64,000 nucleotides of DNA from positions 9,506,338 to 9,570,337 of the forward strand of contig CM060199.1 in assembly GCA_030562195.1 (NCBI GenBank), in the 5' to 3' direction. This document shows, piece by piece, positions 1-12,022 of this stretch; the stretch's first letter is position 1, and each line of letters opens with the position of its first letter. The position numbers were made by a program, and so were the translations under genes. The notes beneath the pieces are model-generated. The model was not told the DNA's origin. It was given only the letters and a program-made list of their open reading frames with translations, and searched no databases. This stretch comes from Nipponacmea schrenckii. Its lineage: Eukaryota > Mollusca > Gastropoda > Lottiidae.

Positions 1-810
1 TTAGTGTGAATTGAGACCTTGACACCTAGTTCTACAGGTCCACCTAGCTTCCAGCTGATCAAGTACATAAAAACCAATACACACACCCTTCATTGTTATA
101 AAACCTCGACATTTTTTTTTTTACATATTGCCCCACCCCCAAAATAGATCTGATTATCACCTGTCACAGCAACACCTGGAATATAAAGGTTTTGTGGCAG
201 GCGGCAGATTCTGATTACCTCCCCTGTTTTAGGTAACAGTAGCTCCATTGTGCTGTATTTCTTTAAGGCATCTTCTGTGTATAGATTGGCTAGAATCATT
301 AAGCCCTGTTCATACAGCATACCTTTCCACGGAATTAGATTTAAATCCATTTCCTGTTGTCGATTTCTTAACATGTAATTATATTGAAGGACTCTGAGAG
401 TTATTTGAATTTCAGGACTGTTGTTTAAACTTGTATTTTTCTCAATTATAAAACATAAATAGAAGGAACTGATATTGGCAAATCGAACACAATTAAGGAC
501 GTCTACGAGATGTTTATATCGGGAGTCCATATCTGTCTTTAATAATCTCCACCAGTTTATCAGCAGGAAGGAGACAAAACTCCTGTTGATGACACAGGGT
601 TGAAATTTGAATGTTGATCATTTCTTTGGCTTTTGAAGCCAAAACTTCACATTGATGAGCTTTCGCAAAAAAATAAATTCCGATACAGTTACTAACGGTT
701 ATGTGATTCATCATAAACTGAGCACAGCCATTACGGAGTGAGAGAAGTTGAAATAGATTAGACGCTGATAATAGATTCTGGACAGTTTCCTCTGTGAGTA
801 CAACTTTTCC

Positions 811-822
811 ATTGTAGATATA
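811..822. repeat. Target site duplication, left copy
   Basis: ATTGTAGATATA, identical to 2574-2585. In the uninterrupted Kelch-like frame it encodes the YIYN that ends the BTB segment, so removing one copy plus the insert rejoins DYIYN to GKVV. Confidence 0.85.
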
Positions 823-872
823 TATATGCACAGCTTTATGGAACAACAATCACTGGTTAAAGTTTATGCTAC

Positions 873-902
873 GTTTCGGCGTGTTTCCCCCGCCGTCCTC
901 AG
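873..902 (-). ncRNA. Candidate hammerhead ribozyme core (left arm)
   Basis: Exact inverted copy of the motif at 2455-2484, at the equivalent place in the other arm. The CTGAGGA, GGCG/CGCC and GAAAC elements are unchanged. The same caveats apply. Confidence 0.45.
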
Positions 903-1325
903 GCACAGAATGACAAGACATGATAGGCAACGATATATATACAATTGTACTTATTATTAAAATAACACAAGAGATAAAATATTTTATTATTGCAACTACA
1001 TTAATGTTAAAAGGTAAGATAAAAAGGAAAATTCTTAAAATAACATACAATTCTGATTCAATTAAGAGGGGTTATAATTAAAATAACACAAGAGATAAAA
1101 TGTTTTATTATTGCAAATACATTTATGTTTAAAGGTATGATAAAAAGGAAACTGATACTTAAAATAACATACAATTCTGATTCAATTAAGGGGGTTAATT
1201 GAAGATTAAGTAAATAATTGTTTTATTAATAGTGAATAACTATCATATAAAAAATAACTATTGATTGGGAAGTGAAGTGTTTTATTTACCAAATATGAAT
1301 AAATTTATGCAAATTAATAATTCAG

Positions 1326-1832
1326 TCAGATAAGTTTGTCATATGCATGTGAAATTCTGACACCTTCATCTCTGTTTAGGTCTGGCTGGTATCTTCTGAT
1401 GTTGATGGCTTCATGAAGTCTCCTGGTTTTATCAATATGCTTATTTAATGTCAGTATGTTGGTATTTTCAAAGTTTACTTTTGGTCCTGTTTTTCTCCCC
1501 ATAGCAAGATGTTCAGCTACAGCTGATGTTCCTTCATTGCCAGGTTTGTCTTGGTGGTCTTTTAGACGAACATCAAGGGGTCTTTTGGTTTCCCCAATGT
1601 AAGAGCTTCCACAGGAACATTCAACTCGGTAAACGCATCCCTTAGGCTTTTGGTTGTTGGAGGGATTCAATTTTCCATTGGCTTTGAGTAAGTCTTTAAG
1701 TGTTGTATTACCCGAAAACACTGTTTCAATACCAACCGACTTCTTTAGGATCTTCTTAATTTGGTATGATGCCTTTCCAAAGTTATGTTCGTGTAAAAGA
1801 CCACCAAGACAAACCTGGCAATGAAGGAACAT
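1326..1832 (-). pseudogene. Penelope-like GIY-YIG endonuclease fragment (left arm)
   Basis: The open frame holds the C-terminal end of a Penelope-like protein: a linker (IKKILKKSVGIETVFSGNTT, LKDLLKANGKL), then the GIY-YIG nuclease GCVYRVECSCGSSYIGETKR with RLKDHQ, and the helical tail ending NIRRYQPDLNRDEG. The CxC before SSYIGET and the arginine and histidine that follow are typical of this branch. The reverse transcriptase domain is missing, so this is a 5'-truncated, inactive copy. The reading before about 1788 runs into the other arm and is not native. Confidence 0.8.
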
Positions 1833-2032
1833 CAGCTGTAGCTGAACATCTTGCTATGGGGAGAAAAACAGGACATAAAGTAAACTTTGAAAATACCAAC
1901 ATACTGACATTAAATAAGCATATTGATAAAACCAGGAGACTTCATGAAGCCATCAACATCAGAAGATACCAGCCAGACCTAAACAGAGATGAAGGTGTCA
2001 GAATTTCACATGCATATGACAAACTTATCTGA
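1788..2032 (+). pseudogene. Penelope-like GIY-YIG fragment (right arm)
   Basis: Inverted partner of the left-arm frame. It begins at VKDHQDKPGN, so the catalytic YIGET part is missing, and it shares the rest of the tail down to NRDEGVRISHAYDKLI and the stop. Differences from the left copy are few (for example TGPKV versus TGHKV), so both arms derive from the same or very similar source copies. Confidence 0.75.
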
Positions 2033-2454
2033 CTGAATTATTAATTTGCATAAATTTCTTCATATTTGGTAAATAAAGCACTTCACTTCCCAATCACTAG
2101 TTAGTTTTATATGATATTATTCACTATTAATAAAACAATTATTTACTTAATCTTCCAATTAACCCCCTTAATTAAATCAGAATTGTATGTTATTTTAAGT
2201 ATCAGTTTCCTTTTTATCATACCTTTAAACATAAATGTATTTGCAATAATAAAACATTTTATCTCTTGTGTTATTTTAATTATAACCCCTCTTAATTGAA
2301 TCAGAATTGTATGTTATTTTAAGAATTTTCCTTTTTATCTTACCTTTTAACATTAATGTACTTGCAATAATAAAATATTTTATCTCTTGTGTTATTTTAA
2401 TAATAAGTACAATTGTATATATATCGTTGCCTATCATGTCTTGTCATTCTGTGC

Positions 2455-2484
2455 CTGAGGACGGCGGGGGAAACACGCCGAAAC
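2455..2484 (+). ncRNA. Candidate hammerhead ribozyme core (right arm)
   Basis: CTGAGGA, one extra C, a possible stem GGCG/CGCC closed by a purine-rich loop, then GAAAC followed by GT. This matches the hammerhead core order (CUGANGA, helix II, GAAA), and Penelope-like elements are known to carry such motifs in their terminal regions. Caveats: the extra C before helix II is non-canonical, and pairing of helices I and III was not established. Confidence 0.45.
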
Positions 2485-2573
2485 GTAGCATAAACTTTAA
2501 CCAGTGATTGTTGTTCCATAAAGCTGTGCATATATATCGTACTCACAATTGCTAAATGCCATTTAAAGACTTT

Positions 2574-2585
2574 ATTGTAGATATA
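2574..2585. repeat. Target site duplication, right copy
   Basis: ATTGTAGATATA, the partner of 811-822, bordering the Penelope-like insertion on its right side. Confidence 0.85.
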
Positions 2586-2921
2586 GTCTAATATTAAACT
2601 TAACGTCTGGGAATCCATGTCATTTAGAGTTATCTTCTCTTGTTGACTTTCGGCCATGTAGTTTGAAAACATGGCCAAAAAATAAGGGCTGAAAATAGCC
2701 AAAACATTTTTATGACATGGATATTCTTTACCTTCTACACATAATATCACATCCACAAATTCATGATTTTCATAAAGTTTTGAGAATCCATTGAGAAGAT
2801 TGTAGGCTCTGTCCTTATCTATAAATTTATCTTCCTCAATACAGGAACAAGCATCACTAGTTGGCGAAACCACACTCTCGGTTTTAAAACTTCCTGTATC
2901 TGACAACTTAGAGTCCATCAT

Positions 2922-3461
2922 CTTATTTTAATCTGTTCAATTCTACTTCAATGAAAACAATCTCACATTCAAGCTTGGAATAAGGGCAGGTTTGATACAG
3001 AACTAACTAACTCTTAATATAAGCTACAAATTGAGCACAACTTATGTGCAACTTTCTAAGTGATGAGAAATCAGGCCCACCAATTAAAACCTAGAAACAA
3101 AGGATTTAGTTTAAGGTTCAAATCTCTTGAATACTATTAATAAACTGAGAGTGAGAACTAATCATTCCCAATCAAGAAATAAACAAAATCTCTTTCTGAA
3201 TCATTTTTTTATGATTTCCAGCGTTTCGCCAGGCAAATTAAATACATCCTATCGTTAATACAAGGTCGATTTGAATATTTGTTCATCCAAAGAAGCATTT
3301 CTAAGTACAGAACTAAGCTAGAAACTTTTGACAGTTGAAAACGAAAGTAATATACTGTCAAATTTGCACATGCGCATTTCCTTATAAAATTGTAAACTTC
3401 CGGTTATGAAACTTCACCACACGTGTGCAATAATTCTGTAAACCTATAGCATTGCCTTATA
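2922..3461. promoter_or_regulatory. Divergent promoter between Kelch-like relic and DHX29
   Basis: A 540-bp interval between two outward-facing start codons. Close to the DHX29 ATG there is an NRF1-like GCACATGCGCAT (3366-3377), an ETS/GABPA-type ACTTCCGGTT (3396-3405) and a palindromic E-box CACACGTGTG (3418-3427). This combination is common in housekeeping promoters, which suits a translation factor. Transcription start sites are not determinable here. Confidence 0.5.
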
Positions 3462-6400
3462 ATGGCATCAAAAAATAAGAAAAGTGCCAAGCAGGACGGT
3501 TAGTGTGTTAATCTATTGAGACACGTTAAAAGCAAAATAAATGTCCCAATGACTATGAACGTCTCATTCAATCTTAGTACCGGTACTCCAATTATCACCC
3601 AGTTGTTCCAATGTTAGAAGAGCTGCCAAGTTGGACAGAATAATACCTGGAGTCTTTGCGAGGGCGAAGCGTTCACCCAAGGCTTGAGGTCTAGGGCCCA
3701 GCCGCTGCAGGACTACAAATGCTCAGACATGCATTTGGAACATTTTGAGACAACAAAATGACATCAGAGATAACACACTTTCATAAAAAAAAAGCAGACA
3801 AATTTCTGAATTACAGCCATTTTAAAGAGAAAATTATTTAAAAAACTGCTCAATGTCTGATTTTTAAAAAATAAATTTTGTTTTTTTAACGTGAGATTTG
3901 CATGCGCTACCGTGAGGTCACTCTAAATATCTCGAGACTCACAGTCAATCTGTGAGACTTGGCAGGTCTGTGTTAGGTCTATGTTAGAAGTAGGCAATAC
4001 TGTTACCAGTAGGCCTACTATGTATTCTCATTTTTACATGTAAACTCCTCTTGTGCCAGGGCTTTCTGTTGAATAGTTACTTGTTACCTTTCAACCTCCC
4101 TAATCTCTCTCTGAAATTGTTGTTTAGTTGGTTAGTGTTCACTTCACTTCACTTTCATTTAACAGTTAAATAACGAAGGAGTTCAGTATAAAGGGTGTAT
4201 ATTTGTTGTATATAATTGAAATTGATGATATAGATTAACCATAATTCTGTTATCCTTGCACAGTTGCAGCCTTGGTTGATTATTTTATGATTCTATTTCT
4301 AAGTTCTTATCTACAATGCTTAGTTGTAATACATTAGGCAATAATTAATTGGTTAATTGAACATAGATTATCCTATAATATTGTTATCCTTGCACAGTTA
4401 TAGCCTTTAATACTAGGCCTATATCTGCAATGTATACAGAACCGAATTTTGCCAATCATTTTGGTATGATTTAAAGTTCTGTACCAGTCTTAGATTCACA
4501 CTATGCCCTCACTGGCCCAGTAACTGGACATTAAGATTTGATGGTAAAAGACTATCTCAAAATTTCCTTTCCTTTAGTTATACCTAAAACATACAAAAGT
4601 GAAACAACAGGAAATGTAACTAATGCTGTTGAAGAGGCAGAGGAACATTTAAAGGTATGTATGTTCTGTGATTTTTATAGAAATCTTGTGAAGGGGCTTT
4701 AGGGACCACAGAATTGTCACGGGGGACTATACACCAATAACTAGGTATGTTTTTGGTATATTATGCACTATTGTCAGTATCAGTATTCTGTATTTAATAA
4801 TATAATATTTTTTTAGTCTCTAAATCAACAACATAGTTGTCTATATTATGTACAGAATAAGAATATGAAACTGTAGCTTTAAGGCCATCTATCATGTACT
4901 TTTCATTTTGAATTTTTTTTTTTCCACCTTTATACGTAAAATCATGCGTTCATTTTTCATAATTCTTGTTATAGGTCGGCATTCCAAAGAAATTAGAAAG
5001 TGATATATTAACCCTAATTCAAGAACACAACGACCAAACCAAAAGTTATGGTGAATTATCAAAGAGGCTCACCTCAAGGAAACTCACTGTAAGTATTATA
5101 AGCTTATAAGATAAGTAATAGTCATAGCACAGTTTTCACGAGTTCACACCAAGCTGATTTGCGAGTTTAATTAAACTCCTCCAGTCATATATTTACAGTT
5201 TTCTATTGACTGAAAGTTTCCTTTTGTGGAAAAATTCAATATTTAACAACTAGATGTTAAATAGCCAATTCTATCCATGTAAATATTTGTATTTCTAGGA
5301 TGTTTATAATAGTTTATCAGATGCTGGTTTCACCCAGAAGCAAATAGAAAACACAATGAATAATACTATTATGAAAGGTGGTGATTTAATTACAGCTCTA
5401 GATTGGCTATGTTTAAATATTTCTAATGGTATGTAAATTTAGTATGTTACTTTTTTTTATTAATCTGATTAACCCATTTCTCAATCATTATTATAAGATT
5501 TCAATTGTCGTATTGATACATCCCAGAATTAGAAAAGGCATCTAAATAGTCTGGATGATAGAATAAGATGTTTGATTTATTACTTAGTAAAATGGATATA
5601 TCGTATTATAGAGATTCCATTCTTTAGTTACGACACCTTGTAGTCCAAGTGATGAATATACTATTATTGACCAAGTTTGAGACAAATTCCATGTCAATAT
5701 TCAAACTCAGTAGTTGTCAGAAGTGATATGGAAATATATAAATTCCATGATGATATTCTGAGATTTATTATAGCACTGAGCATTAAGATTGTTGCTTTAA
5801 TATTTCATTAATTTTCTTCATTCTCAGACCAGTTGCCTGCAGGGTTCTCAGAAACTTTATTACGAGAAGAAGAAAAGAAACGAAGGCAACAGTTTGATCA
5901 ATCTTTACAAGTACAGAAATCACATATTGATGATGTAGTTGAAACACAATCGTCAAAATCACAGAAAAAGGTATGTGCAATTTTTAAATAGAATATTTCT
6001 TACAGAATTCAAGCATGCAATTGAATGGGTGCTAAATTGAATGATTAACTACTTGAAGGGAATATTAAGAGGTTTTGTAAACTTTTTGAATTTCTGGAAT
6101 CAATCAATCAATTTGCACCATTCACATATAGTCTGGATTCTTAAATTCGATAAGGACCTTTTAATGATTGTGACAACTTATGTTGCAAATCGGTGCTATC
6201 AGTGTCCCTTATGCACATGCATTTTGTAGAAAATCTCTAAACAATTCCTTTCAAATGGAATATTTAATAATAATATGTGTGTCCTTTATGGATTGTTCTC
6301 ATTGATCAAATCAAATTTCAGAAAAAAAAGAAAAAATCTGGCGGTGGTCAAAACAAGGGAGGTAACATGAAGAATTGGATCTTACAATATGCCAATATGA

Positions 6401-8224
6401 GCTCTTCAGAGTCAGAAGGTGAAGATGGTCCTAAAGAATTTGATCCAGTAAGTATGTCATATCACAAGTTAGACTAATGACATTGCTGGTATGTAAGGGT
6501 TGTTACAGGGTTGTTCATTGAAATTGAAACAAAAAAAACGTTTTGAAGATTTAGCCTTAGTTATTTCCATCAATTTGCTGTAGGGCTAAATAGGCATAGA
6601 GTTTGGTTTTTTACCCTCCAGCTTCCACATGAAGTGTGAAGCAAATCATCACTGGACACTTCCTTGTCTACAAGGACTTTTCTGTCCTTGCAGGTTTTAA
6701 TGGGGGTTGACCTACAGCCATGCTATATGGTACAGCTGAATAAGTAAGGAAAATTTGTCTTTGCTTGTCAGTTCATTTTAAATCAACTAATCTACCAGTG
6801 CTATTGCCGCCATCTTGACATCGCAAAGGCAGAATAAGGGGAAATTACCTAGGCTAAAACATAAAACCTTTTTTGTGTTTCAATTTCAATGAAATTTATT
6901 ACAGTCAACATAGATCTATGTATAAGAAAAAAATTAAGACAAAACAACCCACAGACATAATTTATTATTATAACATAATTAAAGAACATTTGATTAAAAA
7001 AGTACATCATATAAAACGTCTCCTTTTTTTTACCTTCACCAAGAATGCCTTTTTTTAACCTACCAGTAGTTCTAATTATCCAGACGTCTTTCTGCTGTTG
7101 GGCAATTTTGTGCGTTTTACACTTACAGTTTTGAAAAGAGATGTCACATTTCATGTCGTCTCTTTGCCAATTTCTCTCTATGCCAATTAAATATTTTCTG
7201 CATCTATTATTTTTTTGAAACATATGAATGGCATTCTGAACCAATTCGAATTTGTCCGATTTTCTTTATTACTGCAATGCTCAAAGTTACGTTGATACTT
7301 AGTCCTCTAACATAAAACTGACCATGGGCTGATGTGTAATGTTTTTGCTGTAGTTTTATTGCTTCACCTACCTCTACAATACATGTAATTCAAGCCTAAT
7401 TTGCAAACAATCTGTCCAAATATTTGTCAATCATGTTCTATTGATATTTACACTATAATTGTATATGAATATAATATACTATAAGCGTATGGTGCTCAGT
7501 CAAGTTTTTACCATAAAAAGGGTTTTTAAAACAATCTGAAGAAATTGAATTTATTTGCATTTTAGAATTCTAAATACTTATCTCTGCATGAGAAACTTGA
7601 AGATGTGAAGGAACAGGCAAGTTTAGCTAAACAACAGGGCAAGGAATCCATTCATAAAAAACTGTCAAAAACAATACGTGAAATGACTGTCGGTAAGTAA
7701 AATTAGGGGGCGGACTGAAGGAGTTTTAAGGTTTAAGGATGTTTTAGATCCAGGAGACTGACATGGAAAATAAAGAAATGGTCTATGTTTGCTATGCATG
7801 TGAAAGATCTGCCATTGATTGTTTGCAGTAATGGACAGAACTGACTGTAAGGCAGCTTTTCCCTTATTTTCCCATCGTCCAATCAGGAGCAGAAAGGTTT
7901 TTTGGAGTTTTAAATAAATAATGATTATTAAATTTTATCAATATATTTTACAATTTATAACATGTTTATGATTGATAATATTTTCAGAAATGAATGCCTT
8001 AGAAACATTTCCTGGCTTTGATCCAAGCATCAAGCCTGCTCCAACCCCAAAAGAGACAAAGGTGGCACCTAATTCGGCAGAGGCTCCCAAAGCTGAAAGT
8101 TTACCCAGTTCCAGTCAGTCTATTTCTAGTACCAGTGGTGAGAAGGTAAAGAAACAAGAAACGGACATGGATTTTGTTTGTTTTGATGCTCTAGAAGAAC
8201 ATGCTGTGAAGTCTTCAGTACAAG
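3462..8224 (+). CDS. DHX29: DHX29 exons 1-8: N-terminal ribosome-contact region
   Basis: Encodes residues 1-330. It starts [12 protein letters not shown], with a lysine-rich head. Exons 3-4 carry a UBA-like segment with [16 protein letters not shown], the best conserved stretch of the family's N-terminus. Exon 5 gives [20 protein letters not shown], exon 6 a basic run then [10 protein letters not shown], exon 7 a helical, probably coiled-coil segment, and exon 8 a low-complexity Ser/Pro/Lys linker. The ATG at 3462 is chosen because it precedes the lysine-rich start typical of DHX29 and splices in phase (1) to exon 2. Confidence 0.9.
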
Positions 8225-11200
8225 GTAGAGATAATAAAAATAGTTTATTCCTGTGATAATTTTCATAAGGCATATTTTAAAGGAGAATACAAATATATAT
8301 ATAATATATAGATATTGCATACAATTCAATACAATACAAAATTATTCAATTTCATACTAAATTATAGAAATTAGTAGAATAAAAATTTTTATAAAAAATG
8401 ATACAATTAAAAGCGATGTATGTTATACAATTCAATACTAAATTATACAATTCCATACAATATTATGTTTTCAATTATAAACAGTTCTATCCATGGACTA
8501 AGAATAACAGTATTTTTGATTTCTTGGCATGATGAGGTATGTCAGCTTGTGATACCAATGAATCAAAATGTGTCTGGATGCCAGAATTATACCTGACCAA
8601 GGATGGTAAATGATTTTGGCAAATGAAAGCACCAAGCAAATAACCCATTTCAGCACACTGTCCCTTGGAAGAATTTTTATCTGTAGCATAAGAAGATATA
8701 AATTGTGATTCTCAACAAAACTCCTGGATGTGTTAGAAATAGATTGAACTCATGGATGCATTAGAGACAGATTGAACTCAGGGATGTATAAGAGAAATAT
8801 TAAACTCAGGGATGTTTTAGAGAAAGATTGATCTCAGAGATGTATTAGAGGTAGATAGAACTCTGGGAAGTATTGGAGAAAGATTGAACTCAGGGATGTA
8901 TTAGATATAGATTGAATTCAGGGAAGTATTAGAGAAAGATTGAACTCAGGGATGTTTTCGATATAGATTGATCTCAGGGAAGAATTGGAGATAGATTGAA
9001 CTAAGGAATGTATTAGAGAAAGATTGGACTCAGGGTTATATTAGAGAAAGATTGGATTCAGGGCTGTATTAGACGAAGATTGAACTCAGGGATGTATTAG
9101 ACAAAGATTGATCTCAGGGAAGAATTGGAGATATATTGAACCCAGGGATGTATTAGAGAAAGATTGGACTCAGGACTGTATAAGACAAAGATTGAACTCA
9201 GGGATGTATTAGAGAAAGATTGGACTCAGGGCTGTATTAGACAAAGATTGGACTCAGGGATGTATTGGAGAAAGATTGGACTCAGGGATGTATTAGACAA
9301 AGATTGATCTCAGGGAAGAATTGGAGGTAGATTGAATTCAGGGAAGTATTAGAGAAAGATTGAACTCAGGGATGTATAAGATATAGATTGAAATCAGGGA
9401 AGTGTTAGAAATAGATTGATCTCAGGGATGTATTAGAGGTAGATTGAACTCAGGAAGTATTGGAGATAGATTGAACTCAGGGGAGTATTGGAGATAGATT
9501 GAACTCAGGGAAGAATTAGAGTAAGGTTGAAATCAGGGAAGTGTTAGAAATAGATTGATCTCAGGGATGTATTAGAGGTAGATAGAACTCTGGGAAGTAT
9601 TGGAGATAGATTGAACTCAGGGAAGAATTAGAGAAAGATTGAAATCAGGGATGTATTAGAGATAGATTGAACTCAGGGAAGTATTGGAGATAGATTGAAC
9701 TCAGGGAAGAATTAGAGAAAGATTGAAATCAGGGAAGTGTTAGAAAAAGATTGAACTCAGGGATGTATTAGAGGTAGATTGAACTCGGGGAAGTATTGGA
9801 GATAGATTGAACTTAGGGAAGTATTGGAGATAGATTACAGTATATGCACTGAGACGGCTTTGGGATTCCTCCAGGTTTGCTGTGTCCTTCCCAAGTCACA
9901 AGATTATCTTCTAAAGTATATTCTCTAAAATCTACAAAACCTTTATGTTTCAGTTTTCTCAGTTCATGTAGATTCACATTTTCAGTGTAGAATATTTCAA
10001 CTTTTAAATGGAGTCCATGGGAAACAAAAAACTTTTTTGAATTCCTATTTCTATAGAAAAATGGATTATCATTTAAGTCAAGTTGGACCAGCCTGTTGTG
10101 GCAATAGCGGTCCTCTTTACTATCTATTTTAGTTAAAACTAGTGTGATATAATGAGATTTCCCATGAACACAGGTGAAATCAGCGAGGTAAAGATGACAA
10201 CCCTGGACAAGATAGTCTGGGGGAATCATTATTCTATAGTTACCAAAACTACTATCTTCTGGTATATCTCCAGACATAGTTTTTGCATTAGCCAAGAAAA
10301 ATAGTCCGTTGATTTTGTTGTTTATGCTTAAAGCAGGATCTCCATTGTTGTCTTTAATATATTTCTCCATGACTCCAGTTACTTTTGCTTTGCAAATTGT
10401 AGGATGGTCTTTAGGTTTGTTGCGGTACAAATGATAACAATTTGCTTCAATGGATCCAATTCTTTTCAAATGTATTTTAGCCAAAGTTAAAAGATCTCTA
10501 ACATCTGCTTGTGTGTTGTCTTAAAAAATAAGGGAAAAGGTTTGGAATTTGAGTTGAAATTTTTAATTTTGGGGGTTTATAGTTTTGTTTTGAAATTTAC
10601 AGTTTTGGGTTGGGTATTGCTTTTATTATGATATATATTTCTAGAAATTCAACCAGAACCTTAAACATGAAACTCAAATTTCATGCTGTGCAATCTTCAG
10701 ACAACTGACCTTATTCAGCCTATTTATAAGACTTGAAAGATTTAAGTCAAACATAACACATTATATTAAAATCACTAACATGATGGCATTGGTAGAAGTA
10801 ATAATTTTAAACTTACGAGATACTATTGATGAAATATTAGTTTGTTGAATGACAGTAAATTGTCTAGATTGTTGTTGGACCTTGTAGAGTACATATTGGT
10901 ACCTTTGTCTTGACTTCAGTAAAATACAGGAACTTATAGCAGCAGTGGTAGTATGTAATAGTTCAAGATATTGAACACCAGTAGATTTCTCAGTTAGAAA
11001 TAAAATATAGTAATTGGTATTCAGTTGGCAATGTTTTGGTACAAACTGAAGAGTTAATATGTTTGGTGCTGGAACAATTTGGTTAACTTCTACATCAATG
11101 TGATCTATATTTTGTACCTGAAAAGGTCTATCGTAGCTAGTTAAACAGAACTGTAGCTCGCTAACCTTGAACCTTGGGGTCCGATAAAGGTTGAGATGAA

Positions 11201-11989
11201 CTTTGGGATTTCCGACTGGCAGTTATGCAGGTTGGATTGGCTGACATGTAAGAAGCATCTTATTGTTCGGATTAGGTCCTGGGTGATAGACAGTTTATAA
11301 TCATAATAGAGCAGACTAGTGCCAATGTCTTGGCAAAATATCCATCATTGCCCCTGTGTGATGTGCCAGACGTCTTCATTAACCTATTAGGTGCAGAAGA
11401 AGACTCAGGTTATTTCATTCATCGTAGTGATACGATTTTATAGAGAATATGCGAGCAATAGTGGTATTATACCATAAAACAGTTTTGAGTGAATAACAAT
11501 TAAATGGTTCTTACTATATGTCTGTCATTCTTGTCTTTACAAGTACATCTACATTCATAATTATTAGTATTATCTATACTTATTCTCATGGACATATTGT
11601 TGATTTCGTTATTTTCAGAAAGTTTGTAGAATGTGATTACAAAAGGATAGTAAGGATCTTCATTTTCCATCAACCACTCTTCATTCACATTGAAAAAATA
11701 GTAATTTATTCTATTTAATTTATGGTTGTGGATGCTGATAGCATATTTAGCTACATTCTGTATATTGTGTGTAGTGTAGATGAAGTTCTCATGTCCGATA
11801 TACACTGTCTTCTAAAAAATTAATTAATTAAGTTAAATTTAAACTTATACAATTTTCTATATGCTGACAGTTTCAAGCTGTAAACATCAATAAACCAGCT
11901 AATTCAGCTATACACTGTATAACCAAAATACATTGCATATACAGTATACATGATTATATGAAGTCATTACCCGAAAGTGAAAGTGAATC

Positions 11990-12022
<33 letters not shown>

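Larger units (their letters stand above)
823..2573. mobile_element. Foldback Penelope-like retroelement insertion
   Basis: A 1,751-bp insertion made of two inverted copies of the 3' part of a Penelope-like element: left arm about 823-1570 (element strand minus) and right arm about 1788-2541 (element strand plus), nearly identical, separated by a 217-bp single-copy centre. Both arms run from GIY-YIG endonuclease coding sequence outward into a shared AT-rich 3' tail. The insertion is flanked by a 12-bp direct repeat. About 32 bp (2542-2573) on the right are not shared with the left arm. Inverted, 5'-truncated copies are characteristic of this retroelement class. Confidence 0.8.
96..2921 (-). 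pseudogene. Kelch-like (BTB-BACK-Kelch) gene, broken
   Basis: Read on the minus strand from an ATG at 2921. The first part (2921-2586) encodes a BTB domain: FVDVILCVEGKEYPCHK, SPYFLAMFSN and LILDYIYN are visible. The frame is then cut by an inserted element (823-2573) and resumes at 822 with GKVVLTEETVQNLLSASNLFQLL and a BACK start ending EIIKD. About 20-25 residues normally found in BACK are missing there; the frame shifts near 520-530 and continues as RYKHLVDVLNCVRF, then a Kelch-type segment with IYFGGGAI down to about 96-130. Intact relatives are substrate adaptors for cullin-3 ubiquitin ligases. Insertion plus deletion argue for a pseudogene, although the insertion alone could be a single-allele event. 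Further Kelch repeats, if present, lie to the left of the window. Family assignment is firm; the specific KLHL member is not recognised. Confidence 0.8.

Noticed and set aside
6849..7244. 131-codon minus-strand frame in DHX29 intron 6
   Set aside because: Low-complexity, AT-driven sequence with no family resemblance.
8712..9838. Regular direct repeats that could suggest a CRISPR array
   Set aside because: Head-to-tail minisatellite without unique spacers, in an animal intron.
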